Source: ZLKRG08 sp964654815
Lineage (GTDB): Bacteria > Actinomycetota > Actinomycetes > Nanopelagicales > Nanopelagicaceae
Assembly: GCA_964654815.1 (NCBI GenBank)
Contig: CAZZLH010000002.1
Coordinates: 5,254-69,253, forward strand
Length of the DNA stretch: 64,000 nucleotides
Reading direction: 5' to 3'
Below the pieces are notes generated by a model that had not been told where the DNA came from, searched no databases, and was given only the letters and a program-made list of their open reading frames with translations. Below are positions 18,969 to 27,924 of the stretch, piece by piece. The position numbers were made by a program, and so were the translations under genes. Position 1 is the first letter of the stretch. The number at the start of each line of letters is the position of its first letter.

Positions 18969-19950
18969 TCTTCGCTAAATATGGCGCCTTATCCTCAATG
19001 AATGCTGCGCCCATGGCATTTAACGTGACTTTCTTGAATTCCGCAACTCCCCAACCAAAGGCAGCCGTTAATTGAGCGAATTCCTTGCTGGCAGAGGTTC
19101 GGCTCATCAATCGATTATCGGTATTAACCCCTAGATTAAAGCCGAGTTCCAAAAGCTTATTTATGGGGTGCGCTGAATATGAGTTGGCAATTCCAGTTTG
19201 CAGATTTGAAGTGGGTGCTATCTCTAAATGGATCTGCTCTTCTAAGACTTGTTTTGCGATTCTGCCATTTGGTAGATCTTGCACAATCGTCACGCCGTGG
19301 CCAAGTCGATTTGCCCGGCAGTTATTGATCGCTAAATCGATTGAATCTGGACCCGCTGCCTCTCCAGCATGAATCGTGTATGGCATCTGCTCACTTTGCA
19401 GGTACTCGAAGGTATCTAATTGCAAAGTTGGGGGGAAACCATTTTCTGGGCCAGCGATATCAAAACCAACAATCCCTTTATCGCGATATTTCACTGCCAA
19501 CTCTGCTACCGCTTGTGATTGATTCGCATTTCTCATGCCACAAAGGATGGCATTCACTCTTAATCCGCATTTGAGTTCGCCTTGGCGATAACCCTCAAGC
19601 ATCGCAGTTACCACTTCCTCCAGATTTAACCCTTCTTTGGTGAAGTGTTCAGGCGCCACTCTAACCTCTGCATAGATCACGCCATCATCCGCCAAATCAA
19701 TAACACATTCTTTAGCAACGCGAATCAAGTCCTCGGTGCGCTGCATCACCGCTATGGTGTGATCAAAGGTTTCTAAATATCTTTCTAATGAGCCTGAGCT
19801 ACAGGCTTGTTCAAACCAATGCGCTAACTCGAGCGCATTAGTGGTAGGTAATTTTTGATAGCCAATTTCATCTGCTATCTCAATAATGGTCTCTGGCCTC
19901 AATCCACCATCTAGATGATCATGGAGTAAGACCTTTGGAAAATTAATCAA
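18940..19950 (-). CDS. add: Adenosine deaminase
   Basis: A 336-residue metal-dependent hydrolase of the adenosine/AMP deaminase family: metal ligands in LHDHLDGGLRPET at the N-terminus, HAGEAAGP and GHGV in the middle, and NTDN with a metal-ligand aspartate late in the protein. It converts adenosine and deoxyadenosine to inosine forms, preparing imported purine nucleosides for phosphorolysis. It overlaps deoA by 4 bases and the P450 gene by 29. Confidence 0.94.
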   Translation of the reverse strand: MINFPKVLLHDHLDGGLRPETIIEIADEIGYQKLPTTNALELAHWFEQACSSGSLERYLETFDHTIAVMQRTEDLIRVAKECVIDLADDGVIYAEVRVAPEHFTKEGLNLEEVVTAMLEGYRQGELKCGLRVNAILCGMRNANQSQAVAELAVKYRDKGIVGFDIAGPENGFPPTLQLDTFEYLQSEQMPYTIHAGEAAGPDSIDLAINNCRANRLGHGVTIVQDLPNGRIAKQVLEEQIHLEIAPTSNLQTGIANSYSAHPINKLLELGFNLGVNTDNRLMSRTSASKEFAQLTAAFGWGVAEFKKVTLNAMGAAFIEDKAPYLAKIGAAFDQLQ

Positions 19951-21227
19951 CCGATCTGCTCCAAAACCAGCGGAAGTCTTTGATAGCTCGAGTCGTATTC
20001 CACTGCGCCAATTAAGGACTCTTCGGCGCGTTCAAAGAGCTCAGATTTATCGGTATGCAAGGTAAATAGCGGGGCTCCCGCCTTAATTGAATCTCCCGGC
20101 TTGGCGTGTATCTCGATTCCAGCTCCCAGCTGTAATTGCTCACCCTGTTTTGATCTTCCCGCGCCCAATCTCCAAGCTGCAACACCTACCTTGAGCGCAT
20201 CCATTCGAGTAATCGTGCCAGTTTGCGTTGCGTTAATTACTAAGTTCTCTTTCGCAACCGGTAGCGCACCATCGGGATCGCCGCCTTGCGCGCTAATCAT
20301 TCGCCGCCAATGATCCATTGCTTTACCATTCTTTAAATTCTCTGCAGGGTCTACCCCTTTAATGCCGGCTAACTCAAGCATCTCGCGGGCTAATAGCACC
20401 GTTAATTCGATTACGTCGCTTGGTCCACCATCTGCTAATACCTCTACCGATTCACGAACCTCTAATGCATTACCTGCGGTTAATCCAAGTGGCACATCCA
20501 TCGCAGTGATCAACGCTTTGATATTTAATCCAGCGCTCTTGCCAATCTCCACCATCACAGTGGCGAGTTCGCGAGCTTTAATGGGATCGCTCATAAAGGC
20601 ACCGCTGCCAGTTTTGACATCGAGCACTAAAGAGCCAGTTCCTTCGGCGATCTTCTTACTCATAATTGAAGAGGCAATTAAGGGAATCGCCTCAACGGTA
20701 GCGGTGACATCTCGCAGCGCGTACAACTTCTTATCTGCAGGTGCTAATCCGCTACCTGCAGCACAGATAACGCCACCGGTATCTTGGATTACCTTTAACA
20801 TCTCCGAATTTGAGAGCGCAGCACGCCAACCCGGAATGGATTCCAATTTATCCAAAGTGCCACCGGTATGCCCCAGGCCCCTGCCAGAAAGTTGTGGCAC
20901 AGCTGCACCACAAGAGGCCACTAATGGCACCAATGGCAGAGTTATCTTGTCGCCCACCCCACCAGTTGAGTGTTTATCTACGGTTGGCCGATCTAACATG
21001 GACCAATCCATACGCTCGCCGCTTCGGATCATTGCATCGGTCCAGCGGCTAATTTCACGCCGCTCCATGCCATTTAGCAGAATCGCCATGGCAAGTGCCG
21101 ACATCTGTTCATCAGCAACTACGCCACGAGTGTAGGCATCTACTACCCAATCAATCTGCTGATCAGTTAGCTCTTTTTTATCACGCTTTAGCGCAATGAT
21201 CTCTGGTGCAGTGAATTTTTCAGTCAC
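19947..21227 (-). CDS. deoA: Thymidine phosphorylase
   Basis: A 426-residue pyrimidine-nucleoside phosphorylase: KHSTGGVGDKITL is the phosphate/nucleoside-binding signature, followed by LSGRGLGHTGGTLDKLESIPG. It cleaves thymidine or deoxyuridine with phosphate, giving free base and deoxyribose 1-phosphate for the mutase and DeoC encoded on the other strand. It lies 1 base after cdd, which supplies deoxyuridine from deoxycytidine, and overlaps add by 4 bases. Confidence 0.95.
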   Translation of the reverse strand: MTEKFTAPEIIALKRDKKELTDQQIDWVVDAYTRGVVADEQMSALAMAILLNGMERREISRWTDAMIRSGERMDWSMLDRPTVDKHSTGGVGDKITLPLVPLVASCGAAVPQLSGRGLGHTGGTLDKLESIPGWRAALSNSEMLKVIQDTGGVICAAGSGLAPADKKLYALRDVTATVEAIPLIASSIMSKKIAEGTGSLVLDVKTGSGAFMSDPIKARELATVMVEIGKSAGLNIKALITAMDVPLGLTAGNALEVRESVEVLADGGPSDVIELTVLLAREMLELAGIKGVDPAENLKNGKAMDHWRRMISAQGGDPDGALPVAKENLVINATQTGTITRMDALKVGVAAWRLGAGRSKQGEQLQLGAGIEIHAKPGDSIKAGAPLFTLHTDKSELFERAEESLIGAVEYDSSYQRLPLVLEQIG

Positions 21228-21228
21228 G

Positions 21229-21621
21229 TTACTTCAAGTCATCTGGGCCAAATGCCCATGGCAACATCTCTGACATTTTCTGCGGTCCATCCGGCGTCAT
21301 TAACAAGGCTTCTGGCCCGCCATGTTCGAAGAGCAACTGGCGACAGCGGCCACATGGCGCTAAATAATTACCAGCGCCATCTACGCAAACAATCGCAACT
21401 AACTTGCCACCACCAGTGGTGGCTAAATTTGAGACCAAACCACATTCAGCGCATAAACCAAGCCCATATGAGGCATTTTCTACATTGCAACCTTCAATGA
21501 TTCGACCATCGTCGACCAGCGCCGCAACTCCGACTGGGAAATTGGAGTACGGAGCATACGCCCGCTTCATGACTGAAACTGCGCGTTTGTGAATCTCTTG
21601 CCAATCGATATCTTGGGACAT
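21229..21621 (-). CDS. cdd: Cytidine deaminase
   Basis: A 130-residue zinc enzyme of the homotetrameric type: YAPYSNFPVG, substrate-binding EGCNVENASYGLGLCAE with the catalytic Cys-Ala-Glu, and the zinc pair PCGRC. It deaminates cytidine and deoxycytidine to uridine forms. Its start abuts the permease stop at 21622, so uptake and deamination are translated from one message. Confidence 0.96.
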   Translation of the reverse strand: MSQDIDWQEIHKRAVSVMKRAYAPYSNFPVGVAALVDDGRIIEGCNVENASYGLGLCAECGLVSNLATTGGGKLVAIVCVDGAGNYLAPCGRCRQLLFEHGGPEALLMTPDGPQKMSEMLPWAFGPDDLK

Positions 21622-22887
21622 TTATTTACTTCCGCCTCTACGATAGGGCAAGCCATCCGCAGCCGGCATTCTTAATCTCTGCGTGCCAAGCCCTAGTACC
21701 AGAAGAGTCACAAGATATGGCGTCATCGTCACAAATTGGCCAGGTAATTCGGTGAAAGTTATGTAGAACCAAATTGCGGCTGCGGCGACAAGAATGCTTA
21801 TAACGACTGGCAGAAAGCGTTTGCGGCGCAAGTTTCGAAGTGCAATTGCTAACATCACTATGGCTAGCAACATTAGAAGCGCGTGTATCGCTGTTGCATC
21901 ACGAAGCTGTAGCGCATCGGCAAATCCAAATAATCCAGCGCCGGTCATCAATCCACCGGGGCGCCAATTACCAAAGATCAATGCGGCAAGTCCTATATAT
22001 CCGCGGCCGCCGGTTTGATTCTCTTGATAATGATTGGAAGCAACGATGGCTAGGAATGCGCCACCAAATCCGGCAAAGCCACCTGAGATTAAGACTCCAA
22101 CATATTTCATCAAATAGACATTTACACCCAAGGATTCCGCTGCAGTTGGGGCTTCGCCTGCACTACGAAGTCGAAGTCCAAATGCGGTATGCCATAAGAA
22201 CCAATATGAAAATGGCACCAGTGCAATAGCTATTACGGTTACATATGAGACACCGCCGGTAAAACCACGCAAGATTGAGAAGGTATCTGAAATTAAGAAC
22301 CAATTTCGTTCCGCGATCCATCCGAAAAGATCTGGACTCTTCCAACCAAAATAAGTTCCGCCTGAGAGGATTGGCAGACCATTGACCCCGATAGGTTGGA
22401 TATCTGGCGATTGGGAGGGGCCGACCCAAGTTCCATTCTTGTAAAGAATCGTAGACATGTAGCGCGCTAAACCAGCCGCGATAATGTTGATTGCCACGCC
22501 AGAGACCACATGGTCAACACCAAAACCGACAGTTGCGATCGCATGTAGCAAAGCGCCGAGCGCTCCCATCACGATGCCCGCAACAAGACCGGCCCAAGGC
22601 CCATGTTTGGCGCCAATGAAACCGCCACCCCACGCGCCCATGATCATCATTCCTTCAAGGCCGATATTCACCACTCCAGAACGCTCTGAGAAGAGGCCAC
22701 CAAGTGCGGCCATTGCTATCGGAACTGAGAGAAGTAGCGCTGCCGATGCGGTTCCGACGCTAGTCAGATCAGATGCGCCAGTTAATAATTTAATTGTAGA
22801 AAGTGAGAAGACAATTGCAAAGGCATAAAGTGCAAGACGAGCAACTTTGCTTAAGCTCTTAAGCTCTTGGAATTTACCTTTAAGCAT
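21622..22887 (-). CDS. Nucleoside ABC transporter permease 2 (YufQ/NupC-type)
   Basis: A 421-residue membrane protein of the BPD_transp_2 family with about ten hydrophobic segments. The block FSERSGVVNIGLEGMMIMGAW and GLRLRSAGEAPTAAESLGVNV are the conserved cytoplasmic coupling regions of BMP-dependent nucleoside permeases. A further C-terminal extension of two or three helices makes it longer than usual. It overlaps the other permease gene by 8 bases, and the two would form a heterodimeric channel. Confidence 0.92.
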   Translation of the reverse strand: MLKGKFQELKSLSKVARLALYAFAIVFSLSTIKLLTGASDLTSVGTASAALLLSVPIAMAALGGLFSERSGVVNIGLEGMMIMGAWGGGFIGAKHGPWAGLVAGIVMGALGALLHAIATVGFGVDHVVSGVAINIIAAGLARYMSTILYKNGTWVGPSQSPDIQPIGVNGLPILSGGTYFGWKSPDLFGWIAERNWFLISDTFSILRGFTGGVSYVTVIAIALVPFSYWFLWHTAFGLRLRSAGEAPTAAESLGVNVYLMKYVGVLISGGFAGFGGAFLAIVASNHYQENQTGGRGYIGLAALIFGNWRPGGLMTGAGLFGFADALQLRDATAIHALLMLLAIVMLAIALRNLRRKRFLPVVISILVAAAAIWFYITFTELPGQFVTMTPYLVTLLVLGLGTQRLRMPAADGLPYRRGGSK

Positions 22888-23995
22888 TACCTACCGCCTT
22901 AGCCAAGTCATTAGAAACTACCTTGACGCGATATCTGCTTACTACTTCATAAGCGATGACAGAACTTAACAAGATCGCGCCTTGCATAATGAAGTAGGTC
23001 TCTGGGGCAATATCAATCAAATCTAAAGAGCGTGATGAGACTTCAAGGAATGAGAAGAGCAGACTTGAAAATGCCATACCTACCGCGCTATTTCTACCGA
23101 GCAGCGCTACGGCAATTGCTGAGAAACCCAACCCGGCTCTAAAACCCAGGTTGTATGCGTGAGTTTCGGCTAAGACTGTTGGGAGACCAGAGAGACCAGC
23201 AATCGCTCCCGATGAGATCATTGCCACCACAATCATTCGCTTGGAATTTACGCCACTGACTCTTGCAGCAATTGGATTGATACCAGATGCGCGCAATTCA
23301 AAACCAAAGCGAGTGCGATTGATGACCCACCAAAAGGCAACTCCAAGAGCGATGGCCACCAATAACATGCCATATAGACCGCGTCCTTGGAGCGCGGCTG
23401 GATCTAAATTCTTAGTAATTACAGTCAGGTTTGGCATATGACCTGAGGGTGGAAGTTCTTTGGTGGTTAAGTTATTTGAGCCCTCGATTTTGACTGTGAA
23501 ATGTTTTGATAGCAGGTAGGCGCTCAAACCGCCCGCGATGCTATTGAGCATAATCGTGGAGATAACCTCATTTACCCCACGTTTGACTTTCAAAATTCCA
23601 GCTATCGCCGCCCAAAGTCCGCCTACGGTCATTGCAATCAAGAAAATTGCCAAGATGTGTAGCACTGGAGGTAGCGTGAACATGGCGCCGAAGTAGCAGG
23701 CGAAGAGCGCAGCTAAGCGAAGTTGGCCCTCCACACCGATATTAAATAGTCCCGCACGGAAGGTAATCGCAATCGCGATTGCTGCTATGTAATAAGAGGT
23801 AGCGGTATTAAAGGTCTCAATCACCGAGCTGGTGGTCGCACCAAATTCCCACATAGTTTTAAATGCCTCACTTGGTGATTTCTTGGTGGCAAGTAGCGCC
23901 AAACTTGAGATCAAAATAGAGAAGACTGCGGCTGAGAGTGGGGCTGCTACCGCTAAGGCAATCTTCTTAGGGGTAAATTTTGAAGTATCGCGCAT
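22880..23995 (-). CDS. Nucleoside ABC transporter permease 1 (YufP-type)
   Basis: A 371-residue membrane protein of the BPD_transp_2 family; FRAGLFNIGVEGQLRLAALF and FGFELRASGINPIAARVSGV are the paired conserved loops. It shares its last/first base with the ATPase gene stop (23995) and overlaps the second permease. Together with BmpA, the ATPase and the partner permease it forms a complete nucleoside importer. Confidence 0.92.
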   Translation of the reverse strand: MRDTSKFTPKKIALAVAAPLSAAVFSILISSLALLATKKSPSEAFKTMWEFGATTSSVIETFNTATSYYIAAIAIAITFRAGLFNIGVEGQLRLAALFACYFGAMFTLPPVLHILAIFLIAMTVGGLWAAIAGILKVKRGVNEVISTIMLNSIAGGLSAYLLSKHFTVKIEGSNNLTTKELPPSGHMPNLTVITKNLDPAALQGRGLYGMLLVAIALGVAFWWVINRTRFGFELRASGINPIAARVSGVNSKRMIVVAMISSGAIAGLSGLPTVLAETHAYNLGFRAGLGFSAIAVALLGRNSAVGMAFSSLLFSFLEVSSRSLDLIDIAPETYFIMQGAILLSSVIAYEVVSRYRVKVVSNDLAKAVGNA

Positions 23996-25497
23996 TACTT
24001 CGCTCCAGTCATGGCGGCGCCCAATTTCTCTGGAGTGGTATCAGCTGGATTTAGCTCTGCCGTGATTTCGCCACGCAACATAACCAGCAATCGATCCGAC
24101 ATGCCAATTAACTCTTCAAGATCTGCAGAGATTAGAACAATTGCCATACCTTTTTCGCGAGCTTTACGAAGCTCCTCCCAGATTGCACCTTGCGCACCAA
24201 CATCTACACCTCTGGTCGGATGTGATGCGACCAATAATTTAGGAGCATGGACCATCTCGCGGCCAACGATGAATTTCTGTTGATTTCCACCAGAGAGCGC
24301 GGTAGCAAGTGTGTTCGGTCCAGGGGCGCGAACATCAAATTCCTGCATAATCACTTTGGTATCTTCAATAGTGGCTTTCTTATCTAACACAAAGCCATTG
24401 AAGACTGGTTTGCTTCGTTGGTAGCCCAATATTCGATTCTCCCAAAGTGGGGAGCCAAGCATCAGCGCCTGACGTTGCCTATCCTCCGGGATAAAACCAA
24501 TTCCAAGATCGCGACGCTCTGCCACGCTTTTGGCATCAATAGTTTGACCGTTGAAGAGTATCTCTCCGGTGTACTCCATTAGCCCCAATATGGTCTCAGT
24601 TAATTCTGATTGACCATTTCCTTCTACGCCTGCGATACCGATTACCTCTCCGGCATGTAATTTGAATGAGATATTCGAAACTAGATTTCGGCCACCTTTT
24701 GAAGGAACTGCCACATTCTTTAACTCCAAAACAACATTTTCGCGCTTGGTATCACCCTTGGTCTCTGGCTTTGGCAGTTCAGAGCCGACCATCAATTCAG
24801 CCAATTGACGTGGCGTCACCGCTTTTGCGCTAACTTCCGCAACAGTCGAGCCGGCACGAATCACGGTAACTTCGTCGGCAACCCGTAAAACTTCATCTAA
24901 TTTATGGGAAATAAAGATGACTGACATGCCTTTCTCGCGAAGTCCATGTAGCGCATTAAATAGATCATCGACCTCTTGCGGCACCAGAACGGCAGTTGGT
25001 TCATCGAAAATAAGAATCTTGGCGCCGCGATAGAGCACCTTTAATATCTCTACGCGTTGCCGTTGGCCAACGCCGAGATTCTCAACCAACTCATCTGGAT
25101 CAACATCTAGGCCATATGCGTCGGCCATCTCTTGAATCTTCTTACGGGCACCTTTGAAATCTATCTGACCCGTATGAGTTGGTTCGTCGCCCAGGATGAT
25201 GTTCTCTAAGACCGTGAAGTTGTCAGCCAACATGAAGTGCTGATGCACCATGCCGATACCTGCGGTTATCGCCTCATTCGGGTTCTTAAAATTAGTTTGT
25301 TGGCCATTTACAAAGATCTCGCCGCTATCGGGCTTTAACATGCCATAGAGGATCTTCATGACCGTTGATTTGCCGGCGCCATTTTCGCCCACTAAAGCGT
25401 GGACCGAGCCGCTCTGAACTTTTAACGAAACATCTTTATTGGCAATGACCCCAGGAAATCGCTTCGAGATATGTCGTAACTCGACTACTACCGACAA
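23995..25497 (-). CDS. Nucleoside/simple-sugar ABC importer ATPase (double nucleotide-binding domain)
   Basis: A 500-residue protein with two ATPase domains, as in RbsA/MglA/YufO. The first carries GENGAGKST, a degenerate signature GVGQRQRVEILK and IFDEPTAVLVP; the second carries GVEGNGQSE at the Walker A position, LSGGNQQKFIVGRE and SHPTRGVDVGAQ at Walker B. The second Walker A is non-canonical, which is normal for this group. Separated from bmpA by a 103-base spacer with a strong hairpin. Confidence 0.94.
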   Translation of the reverse strand: MSVVVELRHISKRFPGVIANKDVSLKVQSGSVHALVGENGAGKSTVMKILYGMLKPDSGEIFVNGQQTNFKNPNEAITAGIGMVHQHFMLADNFTVLENIILGDEPTHTGQIDFKGARKKIQEMADAYGLDVDPDELVENLGVGQRQRVEILKVLYRGAKILIFDEPTAVLVPQEVDDLFNALHGLREKGMSVIFISHKLDEVLRVADEVTVIRAGSTVAEVSAKAVTPRQLAELMVGSELPKPETKGDTKRENVVLELKNVAVPSKGGRNLVSNISFKLHAGEVIGIAGVEGNGQSELTETILGLMEYTGEILFNGQTIDAKSVAERRDLGIGFIPEDRQRQALMLGSPLWENRILGYQRSKPVFNGFVLDKKATIEDTKVIMQEFDVRAPGPNTLATALSGGNQQKFIVGREMVHAPKLLVASHPTRGVDVGAQGAIWEELRKAREKGMAIVLISADLEELIGMSDRLLVMLRGEITAELNPADTTPEKLGAAMTGAK

Positions 25498-25545
25498 CTG
25501 GCGCTCCTTTGCGTCGAATAGTGCTGCTGGTGAGAATCATAAAGA

Positions 25546-25581
25546 AATTGGCCCGGCTAGGAAATCCTAACCGGGCCAATT
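25546..25581 (-). terminator. Hairpin between bmpA and the transporter ATPase gene
   Basis: Perfect 11-base arms (25546-25556 and 25571-25581) continue inward with four more pairs after one mismatch, closing a 4-base loop. Read in the direction of transcription it is followed by TTTCTTTATG. It probably acts as a partial terminator or 3' stabiliser so that the binding protein is made in excess of the membrane components, a common arrangement in binding-protein operons. Confidence 0.75.
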
Positions 25582-25600
25582 CGGTCATCTTCCGAAGTTT

Positions 25601-26671
25601 TTACTTAGGAGATGTTGGAACTTTGATCTTTCCGCTACGAATTGCGGCTGCAGCTGCATCAATTTGTGCCTTGTACTTATTGATGTAACCACCAGAGTAT
25701 GAGACTCCAACGCCACCTGCAGCTAGATCGTAACGACGACCGTAGATACCAGCCTTGGCATCAAGGATGTCATTGACGGTGCTGCCTGAAACCGCGGTTG
25801 CGATAACGTCATAAACCGCCTGATCAACACGCTTCAACATTGAGGTCAACATATTCTTCTTCTCTGCAGCAGATGCAGTTAGGAACTGATCAGAGTCAAC
25901 TCCGATGGTCCATACCTTCTTGCCTGCAGCAGCAGCTTCAGTAGCTGCCTGGAAGTTACCCGCGCCAGATCCACCAGCTGCTGAGTAAATTACATCGATA
26001 CCCTTGTCGATCATGCCCTTAGCAATAACTTTCGCCTTTGCTGGGTCATTGAATCCACCGAAATCTGGTGGCTCGGAAACATACTTAACATCAACAGTTG
26101 CGCTCTTCTTGGTTGCCTTTACGCCAGCAACGAATCCAGCTTCAAACTTCTGAAGTAGTGGAATACGTACGCCGCCGATGTAGCCAATCTTTCCTGACTT
26201 AGAGGCGAGAGCCGCTGCCACACCTGCAAGGTATGAGCCCTGCTCCTCCGCGAACACCATAGATGTCACGTTAAGAGCTGCAACTGATGCATCATCGATG
26301 ATGCCAAACTGAGTGTTTGGGAACTCCTGCGCCACAGTTGTGATTGGGCCTGCATATAGGAAACCGACCGCGATGATCGGGTTGTATCCGGCTTTCGCTA
26401 GAAGGCGTAGCTTGTCTGTACGCTCTGAATCGGTACCTTGTGTAACGGTAACTTCACGAGCGGTAACACCAAACTTCTTCTTAGCACGATCTAAACCTGC
26501 AGCTGCTGAATCGTTAAATGACTTGTCACCACGACCTCCGATGTCATATGCAAGACCGACTTTTACCTTGGTCGCTGCACTTGATGGAGCGGTGATGAAA
26601 CCAACGGTTGCCATTGTTGCTGCTGCTGCAACTGCGACAATGCGTGTGAACTTCTTCAATTTTCCTCCCAT
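25601..26671 (-). CDS. BMP-family nucleoside-binding protein of the ABC importer
   Basis: A 356-residue secreted solute-binding protein of the Bmp/Med family: VGLAYDIGGRGDKSFND after the signal peptide, GFLYAGPITTVAQEFPNTQF and GVDSDQ as ligand-contact regions. Residues 1-32 are a Sec signal peptide with no lipobox; the protein contains no cysteine at all, so it is not a lipoprotein. The ATG at 26671 lacks a clear ribosome-binding site, while GGGAGG within the next codons sits 4 bases before an in-frame TTG (26659), giving MKKFTRI; either start keeps the signal peptide. A TTAGAA/TAGGCT pair 18 bases apart (26736 to 26707) is a weak promoter candidate. Confidence 0.92.
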   Translation of the reverse strand: MGGKLKKFTRIVAVAAAATMATVGFITAPSSAATKVKVGLAYDIGGRGDKSFNDSAAAGLDRAKKKFGVTAREVTVTQGTDSERTDKLRLLAKAGYNPIIAVGFLYAGPITTVAQEFPNTQFGIIDDASVAALNVTSMVFAEEQGSYLAGVAAALASKSGKIGYIGGVRIPLLQKFEAGFVAGVKATKKSATVDVKYVSEPPDFGGFNDPAKAKVIAKGMIDKGIDVIYSAAGGSGAGNFQAATEAAAAGKKVWTIGVDSDQFLTASAAEKKNMLTSMLKRVDQAVYDVIATAVSGSTVNDILDAKAGIYGRRYDLAAGGVGVSYSGGYINKYKAQIDAAAAAIRSGKIKVPTSPK

Positions 26672-26811
26672 GGGTTAACTCTCTAGAGAAGAGAGCTGTA
26701 GCGGTGAGCCTAGTAGGCGAAATCAAAAATTTCTAACGTGCCATATTCCAAATTCATTACTTTTTTAGCGGTTAACGAGGGTAAAAAGTGCTCGGAAGGA
26801 GAGATTTGAGT

Positions 26812-26854
26812 AACTCTTTAAACCTCTTGAAAAACCTCTTGAAAACTCTAAACC
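26812..26854. repeat. 12-base tandem repeat in the trpS-bmpA spacer
   Basis: Two perfect adjacent copies of aacctcttgaaa (26821-26832 and 26833-26844), flanked on both sides by degenerate partial copies. The 254-base spacer (26672-26925) otherwise holds the bmpA upstream region and no gene; I see no clear trpS terminator in it. Confidence 0.8.
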
Positions 26855-26925
26855 ACAGGTTGAAACTTTCAGCCCGCTATATCCGCCACAAATCTGCTTC
26901 GTTTAACTCCGCTGCAGGTAGGGAT

Positions 26926-27924
26926 TTATCCGAGGATTCCAAGCGCTTGGTAGGCATCTTTGAGAGTCTTGCTCGCAAGGATTCTGGCGCGATCTGCACC
27001 TTTGTTCAAGATGCGAATTAACTCCGCTTCATCTTCTAGTAATTGTGTAGCTCGCTCGCGAATTGGTCGCAGATATTCGACCGTAGCCTCAGCGACCGCT
27101 CCCTTGAAGTCGCCATAGCCCTTTCCAGCAAAGTCATCTTGGATCTCGGCGATGTTCTTACCAGTAACAGAAGAGTAGATAACCATTAGATTGCTAATAC
27201 CTGGCTTCTGCGCTTCATCAAAGAGAACTTCGCGCCCAGTGTCGGTGACTGCAGATTTAATCTTCTTAACATTGATCTCTGGGGCATCCATCAATTCGAT
27301 CACACCACTTGCACTTGCAGCGGATTTAGACATCTTGCTGGTTGGCTCTTGTAAGTCATAAATTTTTGCGCCGCCTTTGAGGATATATGCCTCGGGCAAG
27401 GTAAACACTTGGCCATAGCGGGTATTAAATCGATTAGCTAGGTCGCGAGTGATTTCAATATGTTGGCGTTGATCTTCCCCAACTGGGACCAGATTTGCTT
27501 GATAAAGAAGTATGTCAGCAGCTTGCAACATCGGATATGTGAATAGACCAACTCGAGCGCTATCCGCGCCACCTTTGGCAGATTTATCTTTAAATTGAGT
27601 CATGCGGCTGGCTTCGCCAAATGAAGCCACGCACTCCATCAACCAACCTAATTGATTGTGCTCAGGTAGGTGTGATTGCACAAATAGCGCAGATTTATTT
27701 ACATCAATACCGGCCGCAATAAGTTGTGCCGCAGATGCCAAGGTGCGCTTTCGAAGTAACGCTGGTTCGACATCCCCGGTTAGCGCATGGAGATCAACGA
27801 TGGCGTAATAAGTCTCATGCTCTGCCTGCAGCTCCACCCATTGCTTAACTGCCCCCAAATAATTACCTAGATGGAAAGACTCCGAGGTCGGTTGGATGCC
27901 AGATAGGACGCGCTTCTGGGTCAT
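26926..27924 (-). CDS. trpS: Tryptophanyl-tRNA synthetase
   Basis: A 332-residue class I synthetase that charges tRNA-Trp. The HIGH-like motif is SFHLGNYLG near residue 15 and the KMSKS motif is [12 protein letters not shown] near residue 195. Length is standard for bacterial TrpS. The start overlaps the end of the CorC-like gene by 4 bases. Confidence 0.97.
   Translation of the reverse strand: MTQKRVLSGIQPTSESFHLGNYLGAVKQWVELQAEHETYYAIVDLHALTGDVEPALLRKRTLASAAQLIAAGIDVNKSALFVQSHLPEHNQLGWLMECVASFGEASRMTQFKDKSAKGGADSARVGLFTYPMLQAADILLYQANLVPVGEDQRQHIEITRDLANRFNTRYGQVFTLPEAYILKGGAKIYDLQEPTSKMSKSAASASGVIELMDAPEINVKKIKSAVTDTGREVLFDEAQKPGISNLMVIYSSVTGKNIAEIQDDFAGKGYGDFKGAVAEATVEYLRPIRERATQLLEDEAELIRILNKGADRARILASKTLKDAYQALGILG

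Noticed and set aside
20362..21135. 257-codon plus-strand frame opposite deoA
   Set aside because: Shadow of the deoA codons; Ser/Pro/Ala-rich, no motif, no promoter or ribosome-binding site.
26672..26925. Possible riboswitch in the bmpA upstream region
   Set aside because: No pattern of conserved stems typical of purine or other riboswitches was recognisable; only weak promoter boxes and a tandem repeat.
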